Assembly (NCBI RefSeq): GCF_030656875.1
Contig: NZ_CP130943.1
Coordinates: 1,364,001 to 1,428,000 of the forward strand
DNA length: 64,000 nt
Origin: Prescottella sp. R16
GTDB taxonomy: Bacteria > Actinomycetota > Actinomycetes > Mycobacteriales > Mycobacteriaceae
Reading direction: 5' to 3'
In this document: piece after piece, positions 36,487 to 44,792 of the stretch
How positions within the stretch are numbered: the first letter of the stretch is position 1
Layout of the letters: the number at the start of each line of letters is the position of its first letter
The notes under the pieces: generated by a model
What the model was told of the DNA's origin: nothing
Seen by the model: the letters and a program-made list of their open reading frames with translations, nothing else
Databases searched by the model: none
Program-made: the position numbers and the translations under genes

Positions 36487-37071
36487 GTGACCGATGTTGC
36501 CGCTGCCGTACGTACCCACCTCGACCGGCACCTGCCCGGCCCCGAACCGACCTCTGCGTCGGTGACGTTCCTCGGTGTCGAACCGATCGACGTCCTGCTG
36601 TATCCCGGCGACGGTGAATCACCCGTCCGCTACGTCACCGTCGGCTGCTCGAGGCATCCGATGGGGGACCCGAGCGACATGCTCGCCGACCCCACCCACG
36701 GCCCGCGCGCCGAACTGGTCCTGGCCCTGTCCGGCGGTGCCGGGGTGGCGTCCGGTGTGCACCGCACCCTCGCGGTACTGGCCGCCGCGCCATCGGTGGA
36801 GGGCATCGTGCTGCGCCCCGACGCGCTGATCGATCTGGGGGAGCCGTTGTGGAAGGGTTCCCCGTTCACCGCGGTCCTCCTCGGGGAGAGCGACGTCCCC
36901 GACCTGACCCTCCCGGCCCCGCTCGACCCGGTGCAGTTCCTCGAGGCGGTGCCGCTGACCGGCACCGAGGCCGCCTGGGTGCGGGTGCGTGGCGCCGCTG
37001 CGCTGCGTGACGCGTGGGACGAGGCCGGTATCGACGTCCGTGATCCCGCCCGCGGCGCGGCCAGTCTGTAG
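36487..37071 (+). CDS. Suppressor-of-fused (Sufu) domain protein
   Basis: Protein of 194 residues that matches the Sufu-like fold by eye: an N-terminal helix (VAAAVRTHLDRHLPG), the strand-rich centre VRYVTVGCSRHPMGDPS, ELVLALSGGAG, a helix with HRTLAVLAAAPSVEG, and FLEAVPLTGTEAAWVRVRG near the C-terminus. In bacteria such domains occur as stand-alone proteins or immunity proteins of polymorphic toxins. No toxin gene is near, so an immunity role is not supported here. GTG 36487 was chosen from domain limits. It reads divergently from the MFS gene. Confidence 0.7.
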   Translation: MTDVAAAVRTHLDRHLPGPEPTSASVTFLGVEPIDVLLYPGDGESPVRYVTVGCSRHPMGDPSDMLADPTHGPRAELVLALSGGAGVASGVHRTLAVLAAAPSVEGIVLRPDALIDLGEPLWKGSPFTAVLLGESDVPDLTLPAPLDPVQFLEAVPLTGTEAAWVRVRGAAALRDAWDEAGIDVRDPARGAASL

Positions 37072-37120
37072 CTGCCGCGGCGCGGCGACGCCGTCACGGC
37101 GGACCTGACACACTGGCGTC

Positions 37121-37969
37121 GTGCGTATCGACCTCCACACCCACTCGACCGCATCCGACGGTACGGACACCCCCGCCGGGCTCGTGTCCGCGGCGGCCGA
37201 CGCCGGCATCGACGTCCTCGCGATCACCGACCACGACACCACCGCCGGGTGGGCGGAGGCGGCCGCGGCCCTGCCATCGGGGATGCGGCTCGTTCGGGGC
37301 ATGGAGATGTCGTGCGAGGGCCGCGGCGACGACGGCCGCCCGGTCGCGGTGCACCTGCTCGCGTACCTGTTCGATCCGGCGGCCCACGAGTTCGCCGTCG
37401 AGCGGGAACGACTGCGCGACGAACGGGTCGCGCGGCTGCGGGCGATGGCCGGAAAGATGGAGGCGGACGGCCTGCCGATCGACGCCGACGCCGTCATGGC
37501 CGACGCCGGCCTCTCGGTCGGCCGCCCCCACCTGGCCCGCGCGCTGGTGCGGGCCGGGATCGTCGACAGTGTCGGTGAGGCGTTCACACACCTGCTGTCG
37601 ACCCGCAGCCCCTACTACGTCGACAAGGCGGACACCCCGCTCGAGCGGGCCGTCGACCTGGTCGCCGCGGCCGGCGGGGTCACCGTGATCGCGCACGCCC
37701 GGGCCCGTAGCCGGGGCCGTCTGCTCGACCTCGACCACATCCGGGAACTCGCCGAACGCGGCCTCGGCGGTCTCGAGATCGACCACCCCGACCACAGTCC
37801 CGACGATGCGGCGACACTGCGTTCCCTCACCCGGGAACTCGGCCTGATCGGCACCGGCTCGTCCGACTACCACGGCGCCAACAAGACGATCGAACTCGGG
37901 CGGCACACCACCGACCCCGACGCGTTCGACGCCCTCGTCGAGCGCGCGACCGGGGTACCGGTGCTGTGA
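37121..37969 (+). CDS. PHP-domain phosphoesterase (RNase AM / nucleoside bisphosphatase type)
   Basis: Metal-dependent PHP protein of 282 residues. Trinuclear-site motifs are visible: IDLHTHSTASDGTDTP (His6, His8), AITDHDTTAGW, VRGMEMSCE, HLLAYLFD, VIAHARA and GTGSSDYHGANK. Relatives such as E. coli YciV remove 5' nucleotides or hydrolyse 3',5'-nucleoside bisphosphates. The exact substrate is not settled. GTG 37121 is the start; CACACT lies six bases upstream, a weak -10. The stop overlaps the next GTG (GTGA). Confidence 0.87.
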   Translation: MRIDLHTHSTASDGTDTPAGLVSAAADAGIDVLAITDHDTTAGWAEAAAALPSGMRLVRGMEMSCEGRGDDGRPVAVHLLAYLFDPAAHEFAVERERLRDERVARLRAMAGKMEADGLPIDADAVMADAGLSVGRPHLARALVRAGIVDSVGEAFTHLLSTRSPYYVDKADTPLERAVDLVAAAGGVTVIAHARARSRGRLLDLDHIRELAERGLGGLEIDHPDHSPDDAATLRSLTRELGLIGTGSSDYHGANKTIELGRHTTDPDAFDALVERATGVPVL

Positions 37970-38289
37970 CCTACGACGGATACGGGCGTACGCGCCGTGT
38001 GGACGCCTGGCCGGTGCGGGTGCTGCGCGGCCTGTCGGGGGTGGCCGCGGGCGGCGTCGTCGTGCTCACCGCCGTCGTCGCGGGTGTCGCCTGGCTCGCG
38101 TCGGACCGCGATTTCCCCGGTCCCGGATCCACGTCGCTCGCCGCGCACGTGACCGCGGCCGTCGTCGTGGTCGTGTTGCAGGTGTTCGCCGACCGGCGGC
38201 GCGGGGCGGCCCCCATGGTCACGATGCTGTCCTCCGCTGCGGTCCTCGCGGTTACCGGGCTGTTGCTGTGGACCCAGTGGTGGACGTGA
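37966..38289 (+). CDS. Small three-helix membrane protein
   Basis: Protein of 107 residues with three hydrophobic segments (about 25-46, 58-74, 85-103) and basic ends. No family recognised. It is translationally coupled to the PHP gene by a GTGA overlap. It ends with TQWWT. Codon use is like its neighbours, and the coupling supports it being real. Confidence 0.65.
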   Translation: MTYDGYGRTRRVDAWPVRVLRGLSGVAAGGVVVLTAVVAGVAWLASDRDFPGPGSTSLAAHVTAAVVVVVLQVFADRRRGAAPMVTMLSSAAVLAVTGLLLWTQWWT

Positions 38290-38626
38290 CCTGACACACG
38301 TACTCACAGGTCGGCGCGTGTTTCGGTGAGATGCCGACCGCCCGGGCGGATTTGATCGACGCCCCGCGATGGTGCAGAATCAGTGCACTCTCGCGCGCGT
38401 GCCGACCGGCAGCCACGAGGGATGTCTAGGTGGCAGAACCAGTGCCAGGGCACACCCCCCGCCCGGCGCCATCACGCTCCGGCAGTGGTGCGGCCGACCG
38501 CGCGCCCCGGTAGTAGCAAACGATCAATCCTGTGCTCGAAGTGCCGTGTCGGTTTCATCCACCCCGACCCGGTTACTTCTCAGTAACCAGGACCCGAGTG
38601 AGTCCGGCCTCAAGAGGAGTGTCATC
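38290..38626 (+). promoter_or_regulatory. Long upstream control region of malic enzyme
   Basis: This 337-bp gap has no convincing gene. TTGATC (38352-38357) and CAGAAT (38375-38380) are spaced by exactly 17 bp, a good housekeeping promoter that would give a leader of about 240 nucleotides. GTGCA-N7-TGCAC (38372-38388) overlaps its -10. Near the 3' end GGTTACT-TCTC-AGTAACC (38571-38588) is a perfect seven-base palindrome shared with fadD6. AGAGGAG (38613-38619) is the ribosome binding site. A 55-codon frame from ATG 38422 exists but shows no coding support. Confidence 0.6.
38571..38588. promoter_or_regulatory. Operator-like palindrome upstream of malic enzyme
   Basis: GGTTACT (38571-38577), TCTC, AGTAACC (38582-38588) form a perfect 7-bp inverted repeat, ending 38 bases before the start codon. 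The left arm and the AGTAA of the right arm are identical to those of the fadD6 element at 16862-16879; only the four-base spacer and the last two bases differ. Confidence 0.55.
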
Positions 38627-39817
38627 GTGTCCCCTGTGTCTGAAGCTTCCGTAACGCCAAAGGTCGAAATTACCGACGAGGAGATTTTCGCGGGCCACAT
38701 CGGTGGCAAGCTCTCGGTGGAGACCACCGCGCCCCTCGATTCCCAGCGTGCGCTCTCCATCGCGTACACGCCCGGCGTCGCGCAGGTCAGCCGCGCGATC
38801 CACGCCGACGAGACGCTGGCCGACCGCTACACGTGGACCAGTCGCCTGGTGGTCGTCGTGAGCGACGGCACCGCCGTCCTCGGTCTCGGCGACATCGGCG
38901 CCCGCGCGTCCCTGCCGGTCATGGAGGGCAAGTCGGCACTGTTCAAGAACTTCGCCGGCCTGAACTCCATCCCGCTCGTGCTCGACACCACGGACCCCGA
39001 CGAGATCGTCGAAACCCTCGTCCGGCTGCGTCCGAGCTTCGGTGCAGTGAACCTCGAGGACATCTCGGCGCCCCGCTGCTTCGAGATCGAACGCCGCGTC
39101 ATCGAGGCACTGGACTGCCCCGTCATGCACGACGACCAGCACGGCACCGCGATCGTCGCGCTCGCCGCGCTGCGCGGCGCCGCCAAGGTCCAGGGCCGCG
39201 ACATCACCGGCCTGCGGGTCGTCATCTCCGGCGCCGGAGCGGCCGGTGTCGCCTGCACCAACATCCTGCTCGCAGCCGGCATCGCCGACGTCACCGTGCT
39301 CGACTCGAAGGGCATCGTCTCGGCCGACCGCGGCGATCTCAACGAGATCAAGGCCGACCTCGCTGCGCGCACCAACCCGTCGGGTCGCATCGGCGGCATC
39401 GTCGAGGCCCTCGACGGCGCCGACGTGTTCCTCGGCGTCTCCGCCGGCACCGTGCCCGAGGAGATCATCGCCACGATGGCATCGGACGCGATCATCTTCG
39501 CGATGTCGAACCCGGATCCCGAGGTGCACCCCGAGGTGGCGCGCAAGTACGCGTCGATCGTCGCCACCGGGCGCAGCGACTTCCCGAACCAGATCAACAA
39601 CGTCCTCGCGTTCCCGGGCATCTTCAAGGGTGCGCTGGACGCCGGTGCCCGCCGGATCACCGAGGGCATGAAGCTCGCCGCCGCCGACGCGATCCTCTCG
39701 GTGCTCGGTGACGAGCTCGCCGCCGACAAGATCGTTCCGAGCCCCCTCGACCCGCGTGTCGCCCCGGCCGTCGCTGCCGCCGTCGCGCAGGCCGCGAAGG
39801 ACGAGGGCGTCGCGTAG
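38627..39817 (+). CDS. NAD(P)-dependent malic enzyme
   Basis: Oxidative decarboxylating malate dehydrogenase of 396 residues, malate to pyruvate and CO2 with NAD(P)H; the short bacterial form. Active-site pieces are SIAYTPGVAQVSRAI with the catalytic Tyr, DGTAVLGLGDIG, EGKSALFKNFAGLNSIPLVL with the catalytic Lys, LEDISAPRCFEIE (metal), DDQHGTAIV, the dinucleotide fold ISGAGAAGVAC and AMSNPDPEVHP. GTG 38627 has AGAGGAG at 38613-38619. Possible cofactor is NAD or NADP; not decided. A strong terminator follows. The palindrome upstream links it to fadD6, consistent with NADPH supply for lipid metabolism. Confidence 0.93.
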   Translation: MSPVSEASVTPKVEITDEEIFAGHIGGKLSVETTAPLDSQRALSIAYTPGVAQVSRAIHADETLADRYTWTSRLVVVVSDGTAVLGLGDIGARASLPVMEGKSALFKNFAGLNSIPLVLDTTDPDEIVETLVRLRPSFGAVNLEDISAPRCFEIERRVIEALDCPVMHDDQHGTAIVALAALRGAAKVQGRDITGLRVVISGAGAAGVACTNILLAAGIADVTVLDSKGIVSADRGDLNEIKADLAARTNPSGRIGGIVEALDGADVFLGVSAGTVPEEIIATMASDAIIFAMSNPDPEVHPEVARKYASIVATGRSDFPNQINNVLAFPGIFKGALDAGARRITEGMKLAAADAILSVLGDELAADKIVPSPLDPRVAPAVAAAVAQAAKDEGVA

Positions 39818-39841
39818 CGTTTCCCCGAGCACGGCATCCGG

Positions 39842-39883
39842 GCGCCCCGGTGGTTCACCACGACAGGTGGACCACCGGGGCGC
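39842..39883 (+). terminator. Strong terminator after malic enzyme
   Basis: GCGCCCCGGTGGT (39842-39854) and ACCACCGGGGCGC (39871-39883) pair perfectly. The stem continues inward for five more pairs including one wobble (39855-39859 with 39866-39870), leaving a six-base loop. It starts 25 bases after the malic enzyme stop and separates it from the lipoprotein gene. Confidence 0.85.
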
Positions 39884-39908
39884 ACTGCTCACGATCGGAG
39901 ATGACACG

Positions 39909-40511
39909 GTGGAACCGAGACACGCCGCCCGAACACTGCGATGGGCGGCGCTGCCCCTGGTCGCCGCCGCCCTCACCGGATGCGGCCTCGACACCACCAG
40001 CGCCGTCGCCGGACCGGCCGACCCGGGCCCCGTACGCATCGGGGCGTCGGCCGCCACCGACAGCGAACTGCTCGCCCGGCTGTACGCCGGTGCCCTCGAC
40101 GCGTCCGGCCGCCCCACCGAACTCGTCCTCGGGCTCGGCGACCGGGCCGACCGCATCGCCGCCCTCGACGCCGACCGGGTCACCCTGGTCCCGGAACGCA
40201 CCGGCGAGCTGCTGCACTGGTTCGAGCCGGACGCCCCGACCCCGGAACCGGACACCGAGCAGGCCGACACCGACGGCGTGTTCGACGCACTGTCCCGGTC
40301 CCTGCCCGCCGACCTCGCGGTGGCCGAGCAGTCCGACGCCGACGTGCTGCCCCTGTTCCGCAGCGGCGCACTGAGCGCCGACGACGTCAAGGGCCTCAGC
40401 GTGGTCCTGCAGCTCACCGCCGCCGACCTCGATGCGCTGGTGACGCGGATCGAGGCCGGCGAGATCTCGTCGGCCGACGCCGCCGGAGAATGGCTCGACG
40501 ACCACACCTGA
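39909..40511 (+). CDS. LpqZ-like lipoprotein with OpuAC-type binding domain
   Basis: Predicted lipoprotein of 200 residues. N-terminus RHAARTLRWAALPLVAAA followed by the lipobox LTGC (cysteine near residue 24). The mature part begins PVRIGASAATDSELLARLYAGAL, the opening pattern of glycine-betaine/choline-type substrate-binding domains, but the domain looks shorter than OpuAC and no permease or ATPase is adjacent. The position after malic enzyme matches lpqZ (Rv1244). GTG 39909 has GGAG at 39897-39900. Ligand unknown. Confidence 0.75.
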   Translation: MEPRHAARTLRWAALPLVAAALTGCGLDTTSAVAGPADPGPVRIGASAATDSELLARLYAGALDASGRPTELVLGLGDRADRIAALDADRVTLVPERTGELLHWFEPDAPTPEPDTEQADTDGVFDALSRSLPADLAVAEQSDADVLPLFRSGALSADDVKGLSVVLQLTAADLDALVTRIEAGEISSADAAGEWLDDHT

Positions 40512-40538
40512 CCCGGGAAGAACTCGGCGCCCCGCCCC

Positions 40539-42893
40539 TCAGTCGTCGAGACGGGCGCGGGCGGCCGCGGCCTCGTCGTGTCGACCGAGTGCTTCGAACG
40601 CGTCCCCCTCCATGAGCGCCACCCGGATCGCGAGCTGCGGTACCTCGGGTGCCCGGGTGCGGGCGTCGGCGAGGACCGCGAGCACGTCCTCGTGCCGGTC
40701 GCTCCGCGCCAGCACCTGCGCCGCGACGAGCAGCGCGCCTGCCGATCCGGCGACGTCACCGGCGTCGGCGTACGCGTCGGACGCGGACAGTGCCGCCGCG
40801 ACGGCGTCGTCGTCCCGCCGCAACTGGGCCAGTGCCCGTGCCGTCGAATCGGCGATGTCGGCGCGCGTCCACCCGTCGGCGAGCTCGGCGGCGACCCGCA
40901 GGTCGTCGAGACCGGCCGCGTCGTCGACACTGCACCGCACCCGGCCCCGCACGTGCAGGACGTCGACGAGAACGTCCGGGCGGTCGGACACCCGTTCGGC
41001 GTCGGCGACCGCGGCGTCGAGCACCGCGAACCCGTCCGGGTCGTCGACCTGTACCAACAGCACACCCAGGTCCTTGCCGGCCGTCGCCGCCGTCGCGTGG
41101 TCGTCGCACGAGCGGGCCAGCGCCACACACTCGGTCCACGCCGCGACCGCATCGCGCGTGTCACCGTTGTCGCGGTGCGCGCAGCCGAGCCACCATCGGG
41201 TCTGGGCGAGCGATTCCGGGCCGACACCGTCCGCGGTTTCGATCTCCGCGGCCCGCGTCAGCTCGTCGACCGCCTCGTCCGGGCGACCGGCCCGCGTCAG
41301 CATGACCCCGAGATGGTAACGGGGACCGGATGTTCCGATCCCGGCGAGCTCGGCTTCCTGCTTCGCCAGCCGCATCCGGGCGATCGCGTCCTCGGCCTCA
41401 CCGAGGTCGCCGGCGATGTGCGCACTCAACGCCGCCAGCGGGGCCGTCACCGACCGCGCGGCGTGCGCCACCGACAGTGCGAGTGCCGCGTCGACGGACG
41501 CGAGGGCCTCCGCGAAACGTCCACGGCCGGCGAGTATCTGGGCGCGCAGCCGCAGCAGAACCGTCCGGCGTCCCGGGGCGTCGGTGGACTCGAGTTCGGC
41601 ACCGATCCAGTCGAGGACCGCGGTGCCGTCGGTGTCGTCGGGATCGTTCTGCAACGACTCGACGTGCGCGACGACATCGCTCGCACCCGTGACGTCGTCG
41701 GCGAACGCGGCCGACGCCTCCGGAGCGACGACGACGGGCCCAGTCGCGACCGTGTGCGCGCCGCCGATCGGCAGATCCCAGCGCCGATCCACGAGAGTCA
41801 TTGCCGCCGTGAGGGTCTCGCTGCGGTACTCGTTGCCGTTGCGGTCGTCGAAGCGGGCCGCGAGCTCCTCCGCGGCACGGTGGCACGCGTGCCCGAACTC
41901 CTCGACCGTCCACAGGCCGTCGTGGTCGCCCACGAACCGGCGCAGTGACGCCGCATCCGATCCGCGCACCCGCTCGCCGCCGAGCCCGGCCCGCGCCGCC
42001 ACCGTGCACGCCACCGCGAACGCGGTCAACGCGTCCAGGTGCGCCGACGCGTTGAGCCCGTCGTGTCCGAGCCAGCCGAGGTGCCGTTCGAGCATCTCGA
42101 GGGCACGCTGCTCGTTCCCGGTGACCGACAGGAACACCAGATGCCGCCCCACCATGCCGATGTTGTCGGCGTTACCGCGGGCCAGCCGGTAGCCGCGCAC
42201 GTGCATCTGCTCGGCCTCGTCGAGGCGGCCCGTCTCGAGCAGCGGCAGCAACGTGTGCGCCATCGCCCGCTCCGGCTCCTCCCCACACGACATGCCCTCG
42301 TCGAGCATCTCCTCGACCAGCGTCAGGCCCGCCTCGAGGTCGCCGCTCGCGAACCGGTAGGCGGCCTCCTCAGAACGCACGCACGCCTCGCAGTGGCTGT
42401 AGTCGTCGCGCGGGGTACGTGCCAGTTCCTCGAGATACCGGCCCGCCTCCTCGATACGGCCCGACTCGAACGCCTCCCAGAACCGGGTCTGCACCACCCC
42501 GGACAGGCCCACCCCGGCCTGCCGGTATGTGGCCTCCATCCGGTCGATGGACTCGGCGATCGTGGCCTGCGGGAACATCGGGTTCGACCCCAGCGCGTCG
42601 GCGATCCACTTGTGGAACCACAGCAGGTCGTAGTCGTCGACCTGCGTCGGGAACGTCGCCGGGTCGGCGGCGTTGCGGCCCACACACCACGCGAACGCGG
42701 TGAGCAACGCCTCCGTGTCACCGGTCATCGACGCGGACTGGACCAGCCGCATCCGCACCGCGTACGCCGCCGCCTCGTCGCCGGTCTCCTCCGCGAGCGT
42801 GATCGCCCGCTCGATCAGATCGCGTTCCTCCGGCCCGTACGGGGTGTGGTCGATCTCCTCGATCAACGCGTCGACGGTGATGTCACTCGGCAT
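40539..42893 (-). CDS. Large TPR-like helical repeat protein coupled to HSP90-family gene
   Basis: Protein of 784 residues, all helical, without signal peptide or membrane segment. Helix pairs with TPR-like spacing recur, for example DAVAAWTECVALARSCDDHA, EAVDELTRAAEIETADG, and ALASVDAALALSVAHAARS; the N-terminal half (about 1-330) is less regular. One HCEAC cysteine pair lies near residue 167. ATG 42893 lies inside the HSP90 reading frame with an 11-base overlap and AAGGA upstream, so both proteins should be made together. In eukaryotes TPR proteins are HSP90 co-chaperones; here a physical partnership is an attractive inference only. No catalytic motif seen. Confidence 0.75.
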   Translation of the reverse strand: MPSDITVDALIEEIDHTPYGPEERDLIERAITLAEETGDEAAAYAVRMRLVQSASMTGDTEALLTAFAWCVGRNAADPATFPTQVDDYDLLWFHKWIADALGSNPMFPQATIAESIDRMEATYRQAGVGLSGVVQTRFWEAFESGRIEEAGRYLEELARTPRDDYSHCEACVRSEEAAYRFASGDLEAGLTLVEEMLDEGMSCGEEPERAMAHTLLPLLETGRLDEAEQMHVRGYRLARGNADNIGMVGRHLVFLSVTGNEQRALEMLERHLGWLGHDGLNASAHLDALTAFAVACTVAARAGLGGERVRGSDAASLRRFVGDHDGLWTVEEFGHACHRAAEELAARFDDRNGNEYRSETLTAAMTLVDRRWDLPIGGAHTVATGPVVVAPEASAAFADDVTGASDVVAHVESLQNDPDDTDGTAVLDWIGAELESTDAPGRRTVLLRLRAQILAGRGRFAEALASVDAALALSVAHAARSVTAPLAALSAHIAGDLGEAEDAIARMRLAKQEAELAGIGTSGPRYHLGVMLTRAGRPDEAVDELTRAAEIETADGVGPESLAQTRWWLGCAHRDNGDTRDAVAAWTECVALARSCDDHATAATAGKDLGVLLVQVDDPDGFAVLDAAVADAERVSDRPDVLVDVLHVRGRVRCSVDDAAGLDDLRVAAELADGWTRADIADSTARALAQLRRDDDAVAAALSASDAYADAGDVAGSAGALLVAAQVLARSDRHEDVLAVLADARTRAPEVPQLAIRVALMEGDAFEALGRHDEAAAARARLDD

Positions 42894-44733
42894 GGTCGTC
42901 CTTGTCTGTGAGAGTGGGCAAATGGTCGGGGAGCGCCGTCAGGCCCACCGAGAGGTGCACGATGTCGGTCATCGCGTCCGTCAACGCGGCCCGATCGGCG
43001 GGGCGCAGCGGACGGTGACCGGCGAGCAGTGACTGCACGTAGAGGATCCGCACCGTGCGGGACAGCACGGCCGCGTCGTCGACGGTCGCGAGAGTACGAA
43101 CGAGACGATTGCTCCAGTTCAGCACCAGCCGACCCTCCGGACCCGAGTCGGCATCCGAGCCGGACGCTGCCTCGGCGTCGGTCACCCGGCCCAGGACGTC
43201 CGCCCAGAAACCGCCACCCGCCTCGCTCGCCTGATCGCGGCGCAGCCGCCGCAGCACCGCCTCGTCCGCCACGTACAGGGCGGGCACGGTGTCGGGCTGC
43301 AGCACCCGCACCGCCGTCGCCGCCCCCAGATCCTGCAACGCGGCATCGGCGCGGTCGGTGAGCCGGCGGGTCAGCGACCTGTCCGTGAGCGGCGGCACGT
43401 CCAGCTGGTCGATCTCGTCGGCGACGGTGACGGCCTCCACCGTCGCACCCGGCACGAACTCCGGCAGCCGGGCCGCGATCTCCGCGTCGTACACATAGCC
43501 GCCGTTGACGATCGGGGAACCCGGACGCGCGATCCCGGCCAGCTGCCGGAACTCGTCGAGCGTGCGGGTGTAGCGCACCACCCCGCGTGCCGCGGCCGCC
43601 CCGAACGTCGTCGGACCGTCCGTCGACTCGATCGGCAGATGCGGGACGATGAACCGGGCCAGCTCGTCGTCGTGCAGAACCATCGACCGCAACGCCAGAT
43701 GGTGCACCGACAGGAACGTCGCCAACCGGTGCGGGGCCCGGGCCGCCAACCCGATCACCCAGCGGCGCACCGCCGCCCCCAGTTCGGTGCGCGTCACCTC
43801 GAGCGCCCCGTCCTCGATGAGCGACTCGCGGGACGCCGTCGGATGCAGGCCCGTCGTGTTCACGACGGCCCGCACGAAGAACGCCCACTCGGGCAGCAGA
43901 TCGTCCATCCGCTCCGACAACAGCATGCCGCCCAGGTAGACGCGGCTCGACTGCCGCTGCCCGGGCGACGGCTGGAACGGCAACACGAACGCCACTCCGC
44001 GGGTGCCCGTCGACGGCACGTGCAGCGGGATCGTGTCGAACGGTTCGGAGCCGACGACGTCCCGGCCGAGGTCCCGCAGTTCGACCGTCGCGCTGTCCTC
44101 GAGGAACGGGGCGGGCCGGGTGACCACCTCGCCGTCCACCGTCACCCGCACCGGCAGGTGCCGGCCGAACCGGTCCGCCAGATCGAACGCACCCGCCCGC
44201 GACACCAGATCGGCTGCGTCCGGCCGCGGCCGCAGTTCGACGCGGGTGCCCACCGGCAGATCGTCGTCGAGTTCGGTGACCGTGAACGTGCCGTCGGTGC
44301 GGCCCACCCACTCGACGGCACGGGCACCCGACGCCGACCGGGTACGCACCCGGATCTCGTCGCTCACCATGAAACAACTCAGTAGGCCGATGCCGAACTG
44401 GCCGAGCCGGTCGGTGCGCGGCAGATCGAGCACGTCCCGCTTGGAACTGCGTCCCACCGTCGCCAGCAGCTCGCCGACCTCGTCGGTGGTCAGTCCGACA
44501 CCGTCGTCCTCGACCGCGAACACGCTCCCCGGCGTGGCGCACGGCAGTACCCGGATCGATCCCCGGTGCCCGGGATCGACGTCGCGGCGTGCGGCGATCG
44601 CGTCGCACCCGTTCTGCAGCAGTTCCCGGAGGAACACCTGCGGTCCGGTGTAGATGCTCGCGCTCAGCAGTTCGATGATCCCGCCGAGATGGACCTGGAA
44701 GAGGCGGCTCGAGCCGCCGGTTGTCGTTGTCAT
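42883..44733 (-). CDS. HSP90-family protein (HtpG paralogue)
   Basis: GHKL-ATPase chaperone-like protein of 616 residues, clearly HSP90-related but diverged from HtpG. ATP-site elements are Glu37 and Asn41 in FLRELLQNGCDAI, Asp76 in DDGVG and the lid glycines GQFGIGLLSCF (111-121). The middle domain has RGVAFVLPFQPSPGQ, VYLGGMLLSERMDDLLPEW and TASRESLIED, equivalent to the SRExLQ segment. Its C-terminal dimerisation part is short, ending TDKDDHAE. The retained catalytic residues suggest an active ATPase. It sits, with its TPR partner, between genes that are neighbours in M. tuberculosis. A 42-bp inverted repeat abuts its ATG. Confidence 0.88.
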   Translation of the reverse strand: MTTTTGGSSRLFQVHLGGIIELLSASIYTGPQVFLRELLQNGCDAIAARRDVDPGHRGSIRVLPCATPGSVFAVEDDGVGLTTDEVGELLATVGRSSKRDVLDLPRTDRLGQFGIGLLSCFMVSDEIRVRTRSASGARAVEWVGRTDGTFTVTELDDDLPVGTRVELRPRPDAADLVSRAGAFDLADRFGRHLPVRVTVDGEVVTRPAPFLEDSATVELRDLGRDVVGSEPFDTIPLHVPSTGTRGVAFVLPFQPSPGQRQSSRVYLGGMLLSERMDDLLPEWAFFVRAVVNTTGLHPTASRESLIEDGALEVTRTELGAAVRRWVIGLAARAPHRLATFLSVHHLALRSMVLHDDELARFIVPHLPIESTDGPTTFGAAAARGVVRYTRTLDEFRQLAGIARPGSPIVNGGYVYDAEIAARLPEFVPGATVEAVTVADEIDQLDVPPLTDRSLTRRLTDRADAALQDLGAATAVRVLQPDTVPALYVADEAVLRRLRRDQASEAGGGFWADVLGRVTDAEAASGSDADSGPEGRLVLNWSNRLVRTLATVDDAAVLSRTVRILYVQSLLAGHRPLRPADRAALTDAMTDIVHLSVGLTALPDHLPTLTDKDDHAE

Positions 44734-44734
44734 C

Positions 44735-44776
44735 GGTGGCAGAGCTTATCGGGCGTATCCGACAAGCTCTGCCACC
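44735..44776 (-). repeat. Long inverted repeat directly before the HSP90-family gene
   Basis: GGTGGCAGAGCTT (44735-44747) and AAGCTCTGCCACC (44764-44776) are exact complements; after one mismatch TCGG (44749-44752) pairs with CCGA (44759-44762), leaving a six-base loop. The repeat ends one base before the ATG at 44733 and 16 bases beyond the SDR stop. It may terminate the SDR operon, serve as an operator, or form an mRNA hairpin that hides the start of the HSP90 gene. No conventional ribosome binding site exists outside it. Confidence 0.7.
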
Positions 44777-44792
44777 GCGATGCTCGGTTCGG

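Noticed and set aside
36487..38289. Sufu-PHP-membrane protein trio as a defence or toxin-immunity system
   Set aside because: PHP protein matches the housekeeping phosphoesterase type and no toxin, nuclease or mobile-element gene is present.
38422..38586. Possible small upstream ORF in the malic enzyme leader with a CSKC motif
   Set aside because: Ribosome binding site abuts the ATG, composition is unlike protein, and no relative is known to me. Could be revisited with ribosome profiling.
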